Assembly (NCBI GenBank): GCA_000827495.1
Contig: KN817525.1
Location: 488,493 to 552,492, forward strand
Length of the DNA stretch: 64,000 nt
Reading direction: 5' to 3'
Source of the DNA: Hypholoma sublateritium FD-334 SS-4
Lineage: Eukaryota > Basidiomycota > Agaricomycetes > Agaricales > Strophariaceae
Position numbers and translations under genes: made by a program. Below, in pieces: positions 1-11,217 of this stretch. Position 1 is the stretch's first letter. Every line of letters starts with the position of its first letter. The notes beneath the pieces were generated by a model. It was not told where the DNA came from, ran no database searches, and saw nothing but the letters and a program-made list of their open reading frames with translations.

Positions 1-543
1 AGAAGTTGATAAATACAGGTACAAGGATGATTTATATCCTGTTCAACTTTATGGATGTTCACCTATCAAATTTGCAGCACGAAACGGACACCCTCGTGGA
101 CGGACCGCGTTCTATACGCGACATATACAGATTCTGCTGAGCAGTCAAGCATCACTAATCTATTGTATACCAGCATTCCTTCATATACCACATCCGATCA
201 TGTAAGCCCACATTTCTCGCCTCTTCCTTAGGTATATGCTAAGTGATATCTGCAGAAACCTATTGTATCTTTGCTCCTCCTCCCTCCTCGTCCCGCAGAA
301 ACATCATCGGCCATTCCACTTATCAAGCTCCCATCATCGTACCATCCTACACCAGACCCTCTGGCGAATGTTAAACGATACACGGGACGAACTATTGATC
401 GTGTAATTGGGATCATATGGTGGCTGCTTACTCTGCTTGGAGCTGGGTCCGGTGTCGTTGGCATTTTCAACTTCTTTGTCGGCTTGGGTGCTTGGACTTG
501 GTGGGCGGGCAAATCGAATGGTTCTAACTCTGTGTCTGTTTGA
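1..543 (+). CDS. 3' end of an unidentified gene, possibly a membrane protein
   Basis: The window opens inside what looks like the last exons of a plus-strand gene. The best open stretch ends at a TGA at 541-543. It encodes a tail with one strongly hydrophobic segment (around 400-515, residues such as GIIWWLLTLLGAG followed by GIFNFFVGLGAWTWW), which resembles the final transmembrane helices of a transporter. A second open frame covers 2-205 and has a possible donor at 202. I could not find a splice that joins the two frames cleanly, so the exon structure is unresolved. Family unknown; a C-terminal piece of an amino acid transporter is only a guess from the hydrophobic pattern. Confidence 0.25.
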
Positions 544-1032
544 TTTTTAGGTTTTATGTTTGGTCAATCTACTTGTTCCCTTCGCCTAGTGGCAAAGGAC
601 CTATCATATTTATTTGTGGATTTTCAATTTTTTTTTTGCATATACTTAAGACTAGAACTTCTTCTGGATAATTTGGACTGTACTTATGCTCGTCTGTACT
701 CTTTATAGCAAGGCCTGAAAACTCTTACTTACGATAATTCCAGAAAAAGAAATATAAGTACATGCATTGCACTTCACAGTTCAGTAACGAAGGAGACCAT
801 CGTCAAGGATGAATAAACAAGTCGGGTACGATTGATTTTCCAATGATTTGTAGTTGATTCGTGAGACCAATTGTGGGGCAGGCATTGGGCAGGTACAAGG
901 CAGGTACAAGTTGGGCAGGGATCGTTCGGCCAAAAATGGCAAGTGCATGCTTCTACCTCTAACACAAGCAAACACTAACTGCAGTTGTCAGCAGTGCCGA
1001 CACTCCGACACTTGCTTTCTGTAAACTCCACC
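544..1032. other. Intergenic region upstream of SNW1
   Basis: No coding potential is convincing here; the open frames on the minus strand are short and have no recognisable motif. The stretch holds the 3' flank of the first gene (AT-rich, with a T-run near 630) and the promoter of the SNW gene. At about 879-925 there is a short imperfect direct repeat built on GGCAGGTACAAG. Confidence 0.5.
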
Positions 1033-3034
1033 ATGGCTGCTCTAGCTGCGTGCGTTCTTATTTTTCCTCCATTACTGCAGATAACTTAACATCGCTATAT
1101 TGTAGACTCCTTCCACAACCATTCCACGCAGCGTCGGTGTCTGACGATGAGGAAGAGACACAGCCCACTCTGGTTTCCCGTTCAACGACCGTTATCACGC
1201 GGACCGTCGCGCCCCCGTATGGACAAAGGTCGGGCTGGAAACCAAGCTCGTTGGAGGACTTCGGTGCGCTCGTCTACTCCGTTATTGTCTGTGATGGCAC
1301 ACTCAATCATGAACAGGCGACGGTGGCTCGTACCCCGAATGCCCAGTCGCCCAATATCCCCTGGGCATGGGCAAGAAGCAGGTGCGCGGCTTCCACTTTT
1401 ACTAAGGCTGTGCGACTGACCTTCCACAGGCCTCATCCGGAAACACCCTCGCACTGCAAGTCGACAGCGAGGGAAATGTCCGCTACGACGCCATTGCGCG
1501 CCAGGGCCAGCGCGAGGGCAAGATCATCCAGTCTCAGTTCAAGGATCTCGTCCCGCTAGCACACAGGAAGGACCTTGAGGACAGCGAGAAGGCGATGGAG
1601 CGGCCGTCGGAGGAGGAGGTGCAGGCGACGGTGGAGAAGACCCGCGCGGCGCTGGAGAAGCTCGTCAGCGGCAAGATCAAGGCTGCCCAGCCCAAAAATG
1701 TGCCCGACAGCCAGGGGAAGACGTCGTTCATCCGGTACACCCCCGGGCAGCAGGGCGGCGACAGCGCGCTGAAGCAGCGGATCATCAAGATGTCGGAGGT
1801 GGTGGAAGATCCCCTGGAGCCCCCTCGCTTCAAACACAAAAAAATCCCGCGCGGGCCTCCCAGTCCGCCGCCGCCTGTTCTCCGTAGTCCCCCTCGCAAG
1901 GCGACAGCGGCTGAGCAAAAGGAATGGATGATACCACCTTGTATCTCAAATTGGAAGAATAACAAGGGTTTCACCATCCCCTTGGACAAACGTCTTGCAG
2001 CGGATGGACGAGGACTTCAAGATGTGAGCACTGCCGCTTTTGTATCATTATTGACCAGTCTCATAACGATGCTCGCAGATTCACATCAACGACAACTTTG
2101 CCAAATTCTCGGAAGCGCTGTTCGTTGCTGATCGCCACGCTCGAGAAGAAGTTCGTCAGCGATCACTGATGCAGCAAAAGCTCGCTCAAAAAGAGAAAGA
2201 GTCGAAGGAAGAAACCCTTCGTCTGTTGGCTCAACGTGCCCGCGAAGAGCGTGGCGGCATCGCACCCAAACCAACAGCTCAGAGTCAAGCTGCTCTCAAA
2301 TCATCGTTGGCTGCATATGGAAGCGATAGTGGCAGTGATTCCGAATCAGATGCGTCGGTGGACAGCGCTGAGGACGAGGAAGCGCGCAAGGTCCGTGATG
2401 CTATGAGGCAGGAGAAGAGAAGGGAGCGGGAACGCGAACTGAGGATGAACAACATGGGCCAAGAGCAGCGCGCCAAGATGTTGGCGCGCCAGCAAAACCG
2501 AGACATATCCGAGAAAGTCGCGCTTGGACTGGCGAAACCTACACTGTCGAAGGAATCCATGCTCGATTCGCGATTGTTCAACCAGGAGTCCCTGTCTGGC
2601 AACTTTGCCGACGACGATGCGTACAACCTGTATGATCGTCCTCTCTTCCACGGGTCCACAGCTGCTGCTGCCATCTACAAGGCCAGGGGGAACATTGACG
2701 AAGGCAATGAAGACTCCTTCGGCGGTGGAACTGAAGAAGGCATTGGAAAGGCCCTCGACAATGACCGCTTTAACCTCGGCCAGGCACGTGTTGGATTTGA
2801 GGGTGCCAGCGACCAAGAAATCAGGGAGGGGCCGGTACAGTTCGAGAAGGACACCGGTGATGTGTTCGGTTTGAACCAGTTCTTGGACGAAGCCAAGACT
2901 GGTAAGAAGCGGGGGCTCGACACTGGAGCGTAAGTCCCAGGTCTCATTCCGTTCGTGCTGTTTCTCACTTGAGTTTCTGTAGTGGTGGGTCACGCAAACG
3001 ACAACAGCTTGAGAAAGCCTCAGAACGAGAGTGA
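1033..3034 (+). CDS. prp45: SNW-domain splicing factor (SNW1/SKIP/Prp45)
   Basis: Component of the NineTeen-associated activated spliceosome and a transcription co-regulator in the nucleus. Six exons are supported: 1033-1049, 1106-1263, 1317-1381, 1430-2023, 2079-2929 and 2983-3034, giving 578 residues, close to the family's usual 530-580. The hallmark SNW block (SNWKNNKGFTIPLDKRLAAD) lies at about residue 252 and is followed by HINDNFAKFSEALFVADR and a charged coiled stretch (QQKLAQKEKESKEE). The N-terminus keeps the family's PPYGQRSGW and the C-terminus has the FGLNQFLDEAK box. The start was chosen because the first 17-nt exon begins at ACCATGG and splices in frame into LLPQPFHAASVSDDE. Exon 4 is notably GC-rich. 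Divergence from the next gene is not an issue: TIM54 follows on the same strand 210 bp downstream. Confidence 0.96.
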
Positions 3035-3244
3035 TCTCTTTTCTTTCTGTTTACTTGTATTCTATACCATGTTTATTCTGTTCATGCACCACCTCTGTCG
3101 ACGCAACACCAATATATATACGTTTTGTAATTTGTAATTCTACAAGTGCGCGAAAGTAAATCAGGGTCGAAGTGAGAACCGGTCCGGTCCGTTCCGGGTT
3201 CACTGGTTCCTCCGAAAAGTTTTGCGGAGGTGCTGGCGTCCACC

Positions 3245-4783
3245 ATGGCCGACGCAAACATCGCGAAGCCACCTTCACTGCCTGCCAGGCAGTCTGGTGT
3301 GAGGACCGTCCTCAGCTACACCGGCATCCCTCCGTCATGGCTTGACAAGCGCCCAAAACTGCCGTCAAGAAATTGGCTGATATTCCTCTCCGTCACGTCC
3401 TCAGTTGTCGGCCTGTATGTCTACGACCGCCAGGAATGCAAGAAGATCCGCCAGGCCTACGTAGACAAGGTCAAGCACCTCGCTGAGGTCACCGCAGACC
3501 CTTTCGACTTCCCGCGCACGGTCACCGTCTACGGCGCCAAGTGGCCGGCCGACGAGGAATATCTGCAGGGCATCAAGTACTTCCGGAAGTACGTCAAGGT
3601 CGGGCTGCTCTGCTCTAGACGCGCATAACCGCTGACCGTGCCCCGTCCCAACCCGCAGCCCATCCTCGTCGCCGCGGCCGTCGACTTCGAGATGATCTCG
3701 GGCAAGCGCCACGGCGACATCGCCGCGCGCGTCGCCGAGGACACGCGCCTCCGCCGGCGCCTCGACCTCGGCCTCGACGTGGACCCCGAGGCGCGCAAGA
3801 TGCTGCCGACCTACCGCTCCGCCGCCGCCCGCGTGAAGCACGCCCTCGGGGGCGGCGTCGTCGTCATCGGGCGCCCGACGTTCAAGGAGTACATGGCCGG
3901 CGTCTGCGCGGGCTGGACCGCCGGCCTCGAGCCCGTCGACGCGGACGAAGCGCTCTCGCGCGTCCTCGAGCACGACACGCACTTCGACGAGCCGCCCGAC
4001 CTTGCGGACATGGCGCACGCCGACGCCGACGCACCCGCGGACCTGCCCAGACAGGCGCCGCTCTCCCCGCAGACCTCGCCTGTGTTCTCGCCCCTGCAAA
4101 TGCCGTCCAAACCAGCGTCCTCCCGTCCGCGCACGTCGACCGCGCCCTCCGTGCCCAGCGGTCCGCCATCGGTCATCCCACCGCTGCCGCCCCTTCTTCT
4201 AGTGCCGTTCACAAATTACATCGGCATAACCCAGATCCCCCTCATGATATGGGGCTTCTTCAACCAGCGACATAAAGTCCGTTCTGGCGCTGAGGCCGGG
4301 TACTGTTTGGTCATGGGGAACACGCGTCCGGTCAATGTCCCCGAGGACACAGTAGATTTCGTGGCTTCCGCGGAAATGTCTGAACGGGCGCCCCTGGTGG
4401 ACCTTGGTGACCTCGACTTCGACAAAGAAGCCGAGGATTTCTACAAAAGTTCAATGGAGAAATTTCCCGAAGACACAGACAAGATTCGCCAAAAATACTA
4501 TGAAGCTCTGCCCAAGAAATTGGCCATCGCTCGGGAACTTGCGCGAGGTACAAGGGAGCCAACAAAAGAAGAATACGAAAACCCTCCTCCTACCGAAGTT
4601 GAGCTTCGGGCTGAGCGATTGAAGAAGGAGCGGCGGTGGAGGGATGATGTGCACGGATGGGACATTATCAAGCCATCTGCTGCAGTGCAGTGGGATGAAC
4701 GGCTCAGAGGCTCGCTGACAGTCTTTGTCGATCCTGAACAAGACCAGAGCGACGAGCCATCATCGGCACCTATAATTCCTTAA
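3245..4783 (+). CDS. tim54: Mitochondrial inner membrane translocase subunit Tim54
   Basis: Tim54 is a subunit of the TIM22 complex that inserts carrier proteins into the mitochondrial inner membrane. Two exons (3245-3598 and 3659-4783) encode 492 residues. Diagnostic segments are PSWLDKRPKLPSRNW, a single membrane segment at about residues 44-60 ending LYVYDRQECKKIRQ, TVTVYGAKWPADEEYLQGI and, right after the intron, PILVAAAVDFEMISGKRHGD. The C-terminal part has the conserved WRDDVHGWDIIKPS. A proline/serine-rich insert (about 4020-4200) separates the two conserved halves. The first 550 bases of exon 2 are extremely GC-rich with nearly all codons ending in G or C, unlike the last 500 bases. 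The gene ends 93 bp from the end of MER3, which converges on it. Confidence 0.95.
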
Positions 4784-4876
4784 CCTATATCCACACCTTA
4801 TCCCGTAACTTAATGTAGCTCATTCGCAATATTACAGACACAATCTAGAGCGCTTCAAAAATTATCAGTACAAGGA

Positions 4877-7800
4877 TCATACAATCTCAACGCATCCACT
4901 CTGGAGCCAGTCATCCAAATCTTTGAACTCGCCGTCGTCTTCGGGAGATTGTTCCTTCTGTGCATATTCGATTCCTGTGTTTATTGGCGAGAACGCCAAG
5001 CGACGTTCACCATAATGTCTGGTAGGCTTGGGCGTTTCTACTCTCCTTGCCTTCTTGTGCGGAGCCGGTGATGTGTTTCTCTCCGCTGACTTGACCGGGG
5101 TAAAGATTTCAATAGAACCTTCACTGTCCGAAGGATCGGGGAGAAACAAGGTCTTTGCCTCCTTCATCGGTGAATGAACCTGTGGTATGAACAACTTACT
5201 CTATACAAGATCTTGTGCAATCATAACACTTTCGCACCTTTTTCATCGAAGGGTGTTTAGGGCGGTTCCTAGGCTCTTTCGCGGGTTGCTTCTTGTTGGG
5301 CGTAGACTCTTGGTTCGCTGTAGGAAATCCAAGGTGAGATGAGATTTCAATGTTTCGCAAATTTCGACCAGCAGATGGACGCGCCTGCATTTTGCTTTTC
5401 CCGAGAGCTTGTGAGGAGAGGTATAATACTTTCGGGGAGATCATCAGAGTCACTATACGTATCGGAGAGATTTAAGCCTCCAAGGTCATCCTGATCGTTG
5501 GTCGCCAACTGTGTGAAAGGAACGTTGATTTCCATGGGAGTTCGGCGTTTGCGCTTGGGCGGGCGGGGTGCTTCCATCTTCAGCCTTTTCCCTTCGTCGA
5601 GCTCAAGATTTTGAGCCACTTGGGTGTGTCCATGGATTTGGAGTAGATTCAGGATACTTTCATCATTTCTCTGGCTTGAGGAAGAGGTATTGGATTGGGT
5701 ATGAAGTCTTTGAAGCGTTGAAACACGTTTTGCTGGGGGTTCATGAATGACTGTTGTTTTCGTTTTCGAAGCCGTAGACTCTGGGACACCCTCACGGCAA
5801 CTGATGCGTATTGCAGTCAATGATGCATTCGGATCTTTGAACTAACTAAGCGCACCAAAGATGCCGACATTTAGTCTTGTCTTTGCAATTGTGATTGCAC
5901 TCGTATCTTGCTTCGGATCTCATACCTGCGTAATGTTTCTTAGCGGCTCCTTGTTGAGAGGCTTTAAGTTTTCGTGGTGATGTAATGATTTTCTCTGGTT
6001 CCATTTCTTCTAGGAAAAAAGGTAGATAAATTGGCGCAACGCAACCGGAATTGATTCACCTTTGAGTTTTGTCGTTTCCAATGGTGCAAGTCCGACAGCG
6101 CTGCTACTTTCTAACGTCATGTTCCAAAAGTCGGGGTCATCTTCAAGTCCGACGAGGTCCATATCCTGTAATAGGATGTATGAGCGAGCGCACAAGAGCG
6201 GATAGTTGCACATATTAACCACAGATGAAATCGGACGCGTATCTAGTACGGGATACTCGCTGGGCAATATAGTTGGTTTGTAAATTTGTTGCAAAGAAAC
6301 GCCGGCGATGGTTTCCTGGACGGCCAAAATTCGACGCATGAAAGTTCCGTCACGACATTGATAACTTACAGAGGTGATAATAACAATGATATATTGGCTT
6401 GGCTTCTTCAGATCCGCTGTGATCTCAAATGACTTTGTGCCCTTGAGAGCTTTCGTTCTAAGCAAAAATAGTTTCTAGTACACCGAACACACTGCCAGGC
6501 AAAATTATTGACTTACGGTATGCGTCGAAGATCAACAAGATCCAGGTCAGAAGTGAGTGTCAAGACAGCTGTCGTCTGGTATGCTCGGGATCGGGTTTTT
6601 TTCGTCCTCTTGGATTCTACGGATTGGTCTGATAACAAACCACATTCAATAAGTAGGTCGATTTGAACTGCGCTCTTTCCCCCATCCGATTGTACTCCGA
6701 CCTCCTTTATTTTCAAAGCGTACTGCGGCAAATCTGCAGCAGAGGCAAGGACGTCCATGCCAAAAGGAGGGCGTCGATTGAGTAACTGCGTGGAAGTGCA
6801 CATTAGCCGACCACAGAATATATTGTAGATTCAGTGTCTAAATACCATTTCTATCCGTGAAGGAGTTTGCTTGCGTAAAGTACTGAGAGAGTTGATGCCG
6901 TTCTCAGCCAACACCTAAGGTTTTGAGAATCCCATAATCGAGAATAATGGCGAGAGTGCTACCTTGATTCTTAATTAAAGAATGAATCAGGGCACAGACA
7001 TGACTATTGAGGAGGTTTAGAACAGATACATACGACTTTTCGCCCATTTGTTCGATCTGCCGCAACACAATTGCTCGATCTTCCCATGCTTTCGCCGTTA
7101 AACATCGCAAGCTGGCGTAGTATTTTGTGAACCGAACATCATGCAGTCGGTAGACCCACTTGCAGTTCAAGGGAATGCTTGATAGCTGCTCCATCCTTTT
7201 TCGTCATAGAGACATCCAGGAAGGCTACATTTCATGCGTTTTGTGCGTGATCGCAATGTCAACGAATAGGTAGCTAACCTCTCGCTATTCTTGAAATATG
7301 TTTGAAGACGGAAAATGCTTCCAACTGGGGTTGGCTTTCCGGCGTCTTGTATTCGTGTAAGTTAATCCCACCCAGAACTGCCTGTAAATGTTTAGAGTGA
7401 GATACAAATCTGATAGCGTGGCGAAAACCGACCTGAACCAACAAGAAGACCTTGTGAGTTGTATTTTCGACCTTGTTGATTTCAAACCGGATATCGGGAT
7501 CCTTTCGCAGACCATTAAAAACCTAGGAATAATTTAGACCGTTGTACATGAAGCACGGAGAAAAGAATATGGCCGACTGATTTCTCTGAAGCTCTTAGCT
7601 TGAGGTCCGAGAACCTATTGCAATGTTAGACAAATGCATTTCAGTAGACGTTCGACGCACTCTTCTGCACCGCAAATTCCTTCCATCTGCGAATATAGGC
7701 AGTGAGCAATTTATTGAGGACGGTGCTTATGACAAACAATTTCCCGCAGGTTGGATTGTTTTGGTATTGCCAAAATAAGGTCCATCTGAAAGGAGACATG

Positions 7801-10800
7801 AATTTGAGACAGCATTGAACTTCACGAGAAGCAACTGACTGTTGCGCGACGTATATACATCTGCGGAAAGGTCAACAGTTGGAAGGAAAAAATTAAGCAC
7901 ATGGGATGACATACCTTGCTCATGATTTCCCCGAAGGGAGTAGCTGATAACTTCCCGCTGTCAGCTCCGTTTTCAACATGTTCAAGTAGTTGCGATTTTT
8001 TCAATCGACTGATGCTGTTCATAATGATGTCGTCAACGTTCTCCTGATAAGTCTTCTGATCACTGCCACTGTGAGTGCCCAAAGAGTAAAATCTTGGATT
8101 GCTCTGCATTCTCTGGTACAGAAAGGAGCTCCGGAGCCACGTTTTCGCAGTCTCAACGTCGGTGATAGTTTTGAGACCAATTTCGGAGTTCAGGTGCTCA
8201 ACTAAGTTTATGTGTAACGAGCTTTCGATAATGGTTGTCCCTTGAGCCAGAGCCTTGTATTTCTGCACTAGATCGCTTTCACATATAATGACGGCCGTCC
8301 CTTCCTTGTCTGGCGAGACAAATATTCAACACTGCTCCTGAAAGTTGTTGTTTAGCGGCACGTACCGAATTGAGGCCTACCCTGCGCTACATGAGTTCGA
8401 TTCGACCGCACTGAAGGATAAAAAACTTACAGCGCGCCCAAGCATCTGCATAACATCAAGGTCTGAATATTCCTTTGAAGCGCCATTTTGGAAAACATGG
8501 GTTCCCTTTATGACGACCATTTGCGCGGCTGGAAAATCAAAGTCTCAGAGATATCTGCAGCTAACCATGAAGCTGGAAAAACACACGCAAATTAACGCCC
8601 ACGGCTAGAGTCTAGAACAAGGACATCAGCGAAGATTCATGCTGGTTTATTGTCTGTACTAACTGATGTCGCTATCAAAACGCGGAGTACTTTGTTTAAA
8701 TAAAGCTGTTCGGTGGCCTTTCGGTCCTCCATCACGATACCGGCATGGTGCACTCCAATACCAGCACAAGCGAAGTCTGCAAAATCATAAATGTTGTTTT
8801 GGTAGCGTTATTTTCCCTGTCTTACCGTCCAGTCGTTTGTCACAAAACGAATGGTTAATCCTTTCATAACTATTAATATTTGCCGCGGACGGAAAAGGAG
8901 AAATAACCTAGAGGGGCGAGACCAGGGTGTATTTGATTTCTTGCCTTCGGCCTCTGAAAAATCTTTCATCAATCGCTCCGCGGTAACAAACACCCCTAAC
9001 GCCGAATCAGAATGGATCCGACACTGTATTATTCAGTACCTTTTCTAGTGGAGCAGAAGACTAAAATTGGTTTGCCAACCGAAAACTGCTGGAGATTGGA
9101 ATATAGAACGGCATCAAGCACATTTGCAAATTGGAAGTCATTAGTCCCGTTTCGGCGATGGACGCCAACAACATGTCTTGTCAGTTTACAAGGCCTGTAT
9201 TCATCGCCGAACTTGGGAGCAGGGTCAGATGAAAATTATTTGAGGAATATTGCGAACTACTTAACCTCAAAGACCCGGGCAGGTACCGATTGCCCTGTAC
9301 CACATTCAATCCATCGAGCAACATCTTGTATGTTCGGGACGGTTGCTGAGACAAGAATAAAGCGTACTGAAGAACCTCGAAGCTTCATCCGCGATATGAC
9401 AACTTCCAGAGTACTCCCCCGAGATTCATTCAGAATGTGTACCTGGAGTGTTGATGTCGGTACAATTCCCTTGCAGACTAATCATTCCCAACACTACCTC
9501 GTCCACTAGAAACAAAACAACCTGAGAAAGAATTTGTTCGTGATCATACCTACAAATTCATTAGATAGAACGCATGACAGGCCGCATAAAAAACATACCA
9601 GTTCCGTGTCAGACTATCCCATTTCTCGCACTATAATCAAAAGTCTCAGCTCAGCTTCTGGTAGTCAGTGTCCTCAAAAGACTGACAGTAGTCACTCTAA
9701 ACCGTAGAACGTAAGCGTCTAGTAGTTAATCCTGTATCGGAGAACAGGTTTCATACATGACTGCCGCGTTTTTTGCGTCACCCCAAGCGTTATTTCCAAA
9801 GGTGACAGTATCTCCTGTCAGTTCGCAGCCTGCCAAAAACGCTTTCTATGAGCATGAAGACTGAGCAGCTAATTCAGATGGTTACGACATTTCAGACCGA
9901 TTGGTTCGAGTTTTGTGGCCCAATCTTGAAACCTTTCGGAACATAAAGCCTGATGAATTGTCATCTTTAGTGCGACGAGCAAATCAAATCATTTAATTTG
10001 CAACTTTGGTGGGCGCAACATAGACACATTTAAACATGTTTCCTGACTTCTTGTTTTCTTCGAGCATTCGGATCAAACCTAACTCAAAGAGGGCTGTTTT
10101 GCCACTACCGGTGGGCGCTAAAGGCAACAGAAAGGTCGCGAATTAGACGTGGAACGAAATGGCGATTGTCATGTAACGCACCGCTGATAACCTATATTCC
10201 AGCATCGATTATAGGTTAGCAACAGAGATTTTACTCGTTCATACCAGATTTTTGTTGTGGTTAATAACCTGTTCAAGGGTGATATGAGATTGCTGAACAA
10301 TGTATGTACAAGAGCATCTACCTCATCGAAACACGTTGATTGTACTGCATTGAAGACTCCAAATTTGAATATCGTACGATATATATCAGCTAGATGTATC
10401 TGGAGTGAGTATATGCGCGTCCAGAGTTCTCGAAAACAGCGCTACGCAGGTCTGAGACTGGTCGCAGTCTAATGCCGGAGGAATTCCTTGGCTTGGGATG
10501 ATTTTCTGTATTTTGATTTTGAGAGTCAAGGTGTCGCTGCTGTCGTAGCTGGCTGGCTGCAGGGTTTCCACCAGGCCGAGAACGAGTATTCTGCGGCAAA
10601 TCATCTTGGCGATGGGATGATTCTTATGCAGAACATGTGGACGACAGATTAGCTGGCTGTTGAAAATATGGGTATAGCTTACGAGGGGAAAATTTTCTGC
10701 TATATTTCCATTCTCGGGAAATTGGTGAGGCATTCCGAGGATCGTAAAATCGATCATTATTCGAAAACGCCATCGGTGCCCCAGAGTTAATATCCAACTG

Positions 10801-11062
10801 AACATTACGATAGTCGCCGGAGGGGTACGAGTTATCGCTAGGCATCACTTCCGTCGTGAAAGAGTATGGAGGAGAGCCTTCTTCTAAAAAAGAGTGAATT
10901 TCTTGTTTTGACGCGCATATACTTACTAAGATCACCCTCAAAGTCGTAGAAGTCGTCTAATATCGGACGCGAATCCTCTCGATTGTGAAGTTGCATGTTA
11001 TCTGAGCGAAGGTCTTCAGGATATCCAAACTCAATAGCATCTCCATAATAATCGTCTTCCAT
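4877..11062 (-). CDS. mer3: Meiotic DNA helicase MER3/HFM1 (Ski2-like, Sec63 domain)
   Basis: Superfamily 2 DNA helicase that promotes class I crossovers in meiosis by extending recombination heteroduplex. The gene is cut into many exons on the minus strand. In order: an acidic N-terminus starting MEDDYYGDAIEFGYPEDL (11062); LRPVSDLPDIYRTIFKFGVF, the family's entry motif, joined across an intron near 10400; Walker A APTGSGKTALFELG (10085-10119); QALCSERFQDWATKLEPIG; EKWDSLTR; LVDE then VHILNESRG (DEVH box, split by an intron at 9443-9497); FILVSATVPNIQDVARW; QMLGRA-GRPQF-DKEGTAVIICE (motif VI, with a 16-nt exon at 8366-8381); the Sec63 region with TTIIESSLHINLVEHLN, LGEIMSK-like ATPFGEIMSK and RRPPFGMDVLASAADLPQY (about 6780). 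A basic, serine-rich tail follows and ends LDDWLQSGCVEIV. The splice joins near the C-terminus are less certain than the helicase core. Confidence 0.92.
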
Positions 11063-11217
11063 TGATAGTCAAAGTATCATTCGGCGTATTCAAGATGAGA
11101 GGAAGCAAAGAGGAAGCGGTGCGTGCCGGCGGTTGGCGCATTAGGAAATTACCGTGGACAAATATACGCGTATCTTGCCGCCAAATTCCGACGACTTTCA
11201 CCAGTGTTTACAGGAGC
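11063..11217. promoter_or_regulatory. Shared divergent promoter of MER3 and cyclin L
   Basis: Only 155 bp separate the start codons of the two divergent genes. An ATG at 11095 would lengthen cyclin L in frame, but the conserved N-terminus begins at 11218. No TATA box stands out. Confidence 0.45.

Noticed and set aside
1534..1989. Minus-strand open frame opposite SNW1 exon 4
   Set aside because: Antisense of a strongly conserved coding exon with high GC; no protein family resemblance.
3401..4099. Long minus-strand open frame (232 codons) opposite TIM54
   Set aside because: It is a shadow of the GC-rich Tim54 exon: arginine/valine/alanine-rich, no motif, and the plus strand encodes a clear conserved protein.
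9012..9509. 165-codon plus-strand frame inside MER3
   Set aside because: It lies opposite the DEVH-SAT part of the helicase and shows no motif of its own.
4877..11062. MER3 as a pseudogene because of its many stops in every frame
   Set aside because: All interruptions fall in intervals with GT...AG ends, and the helicase motifs join in frame across them, so introns explain the stops.
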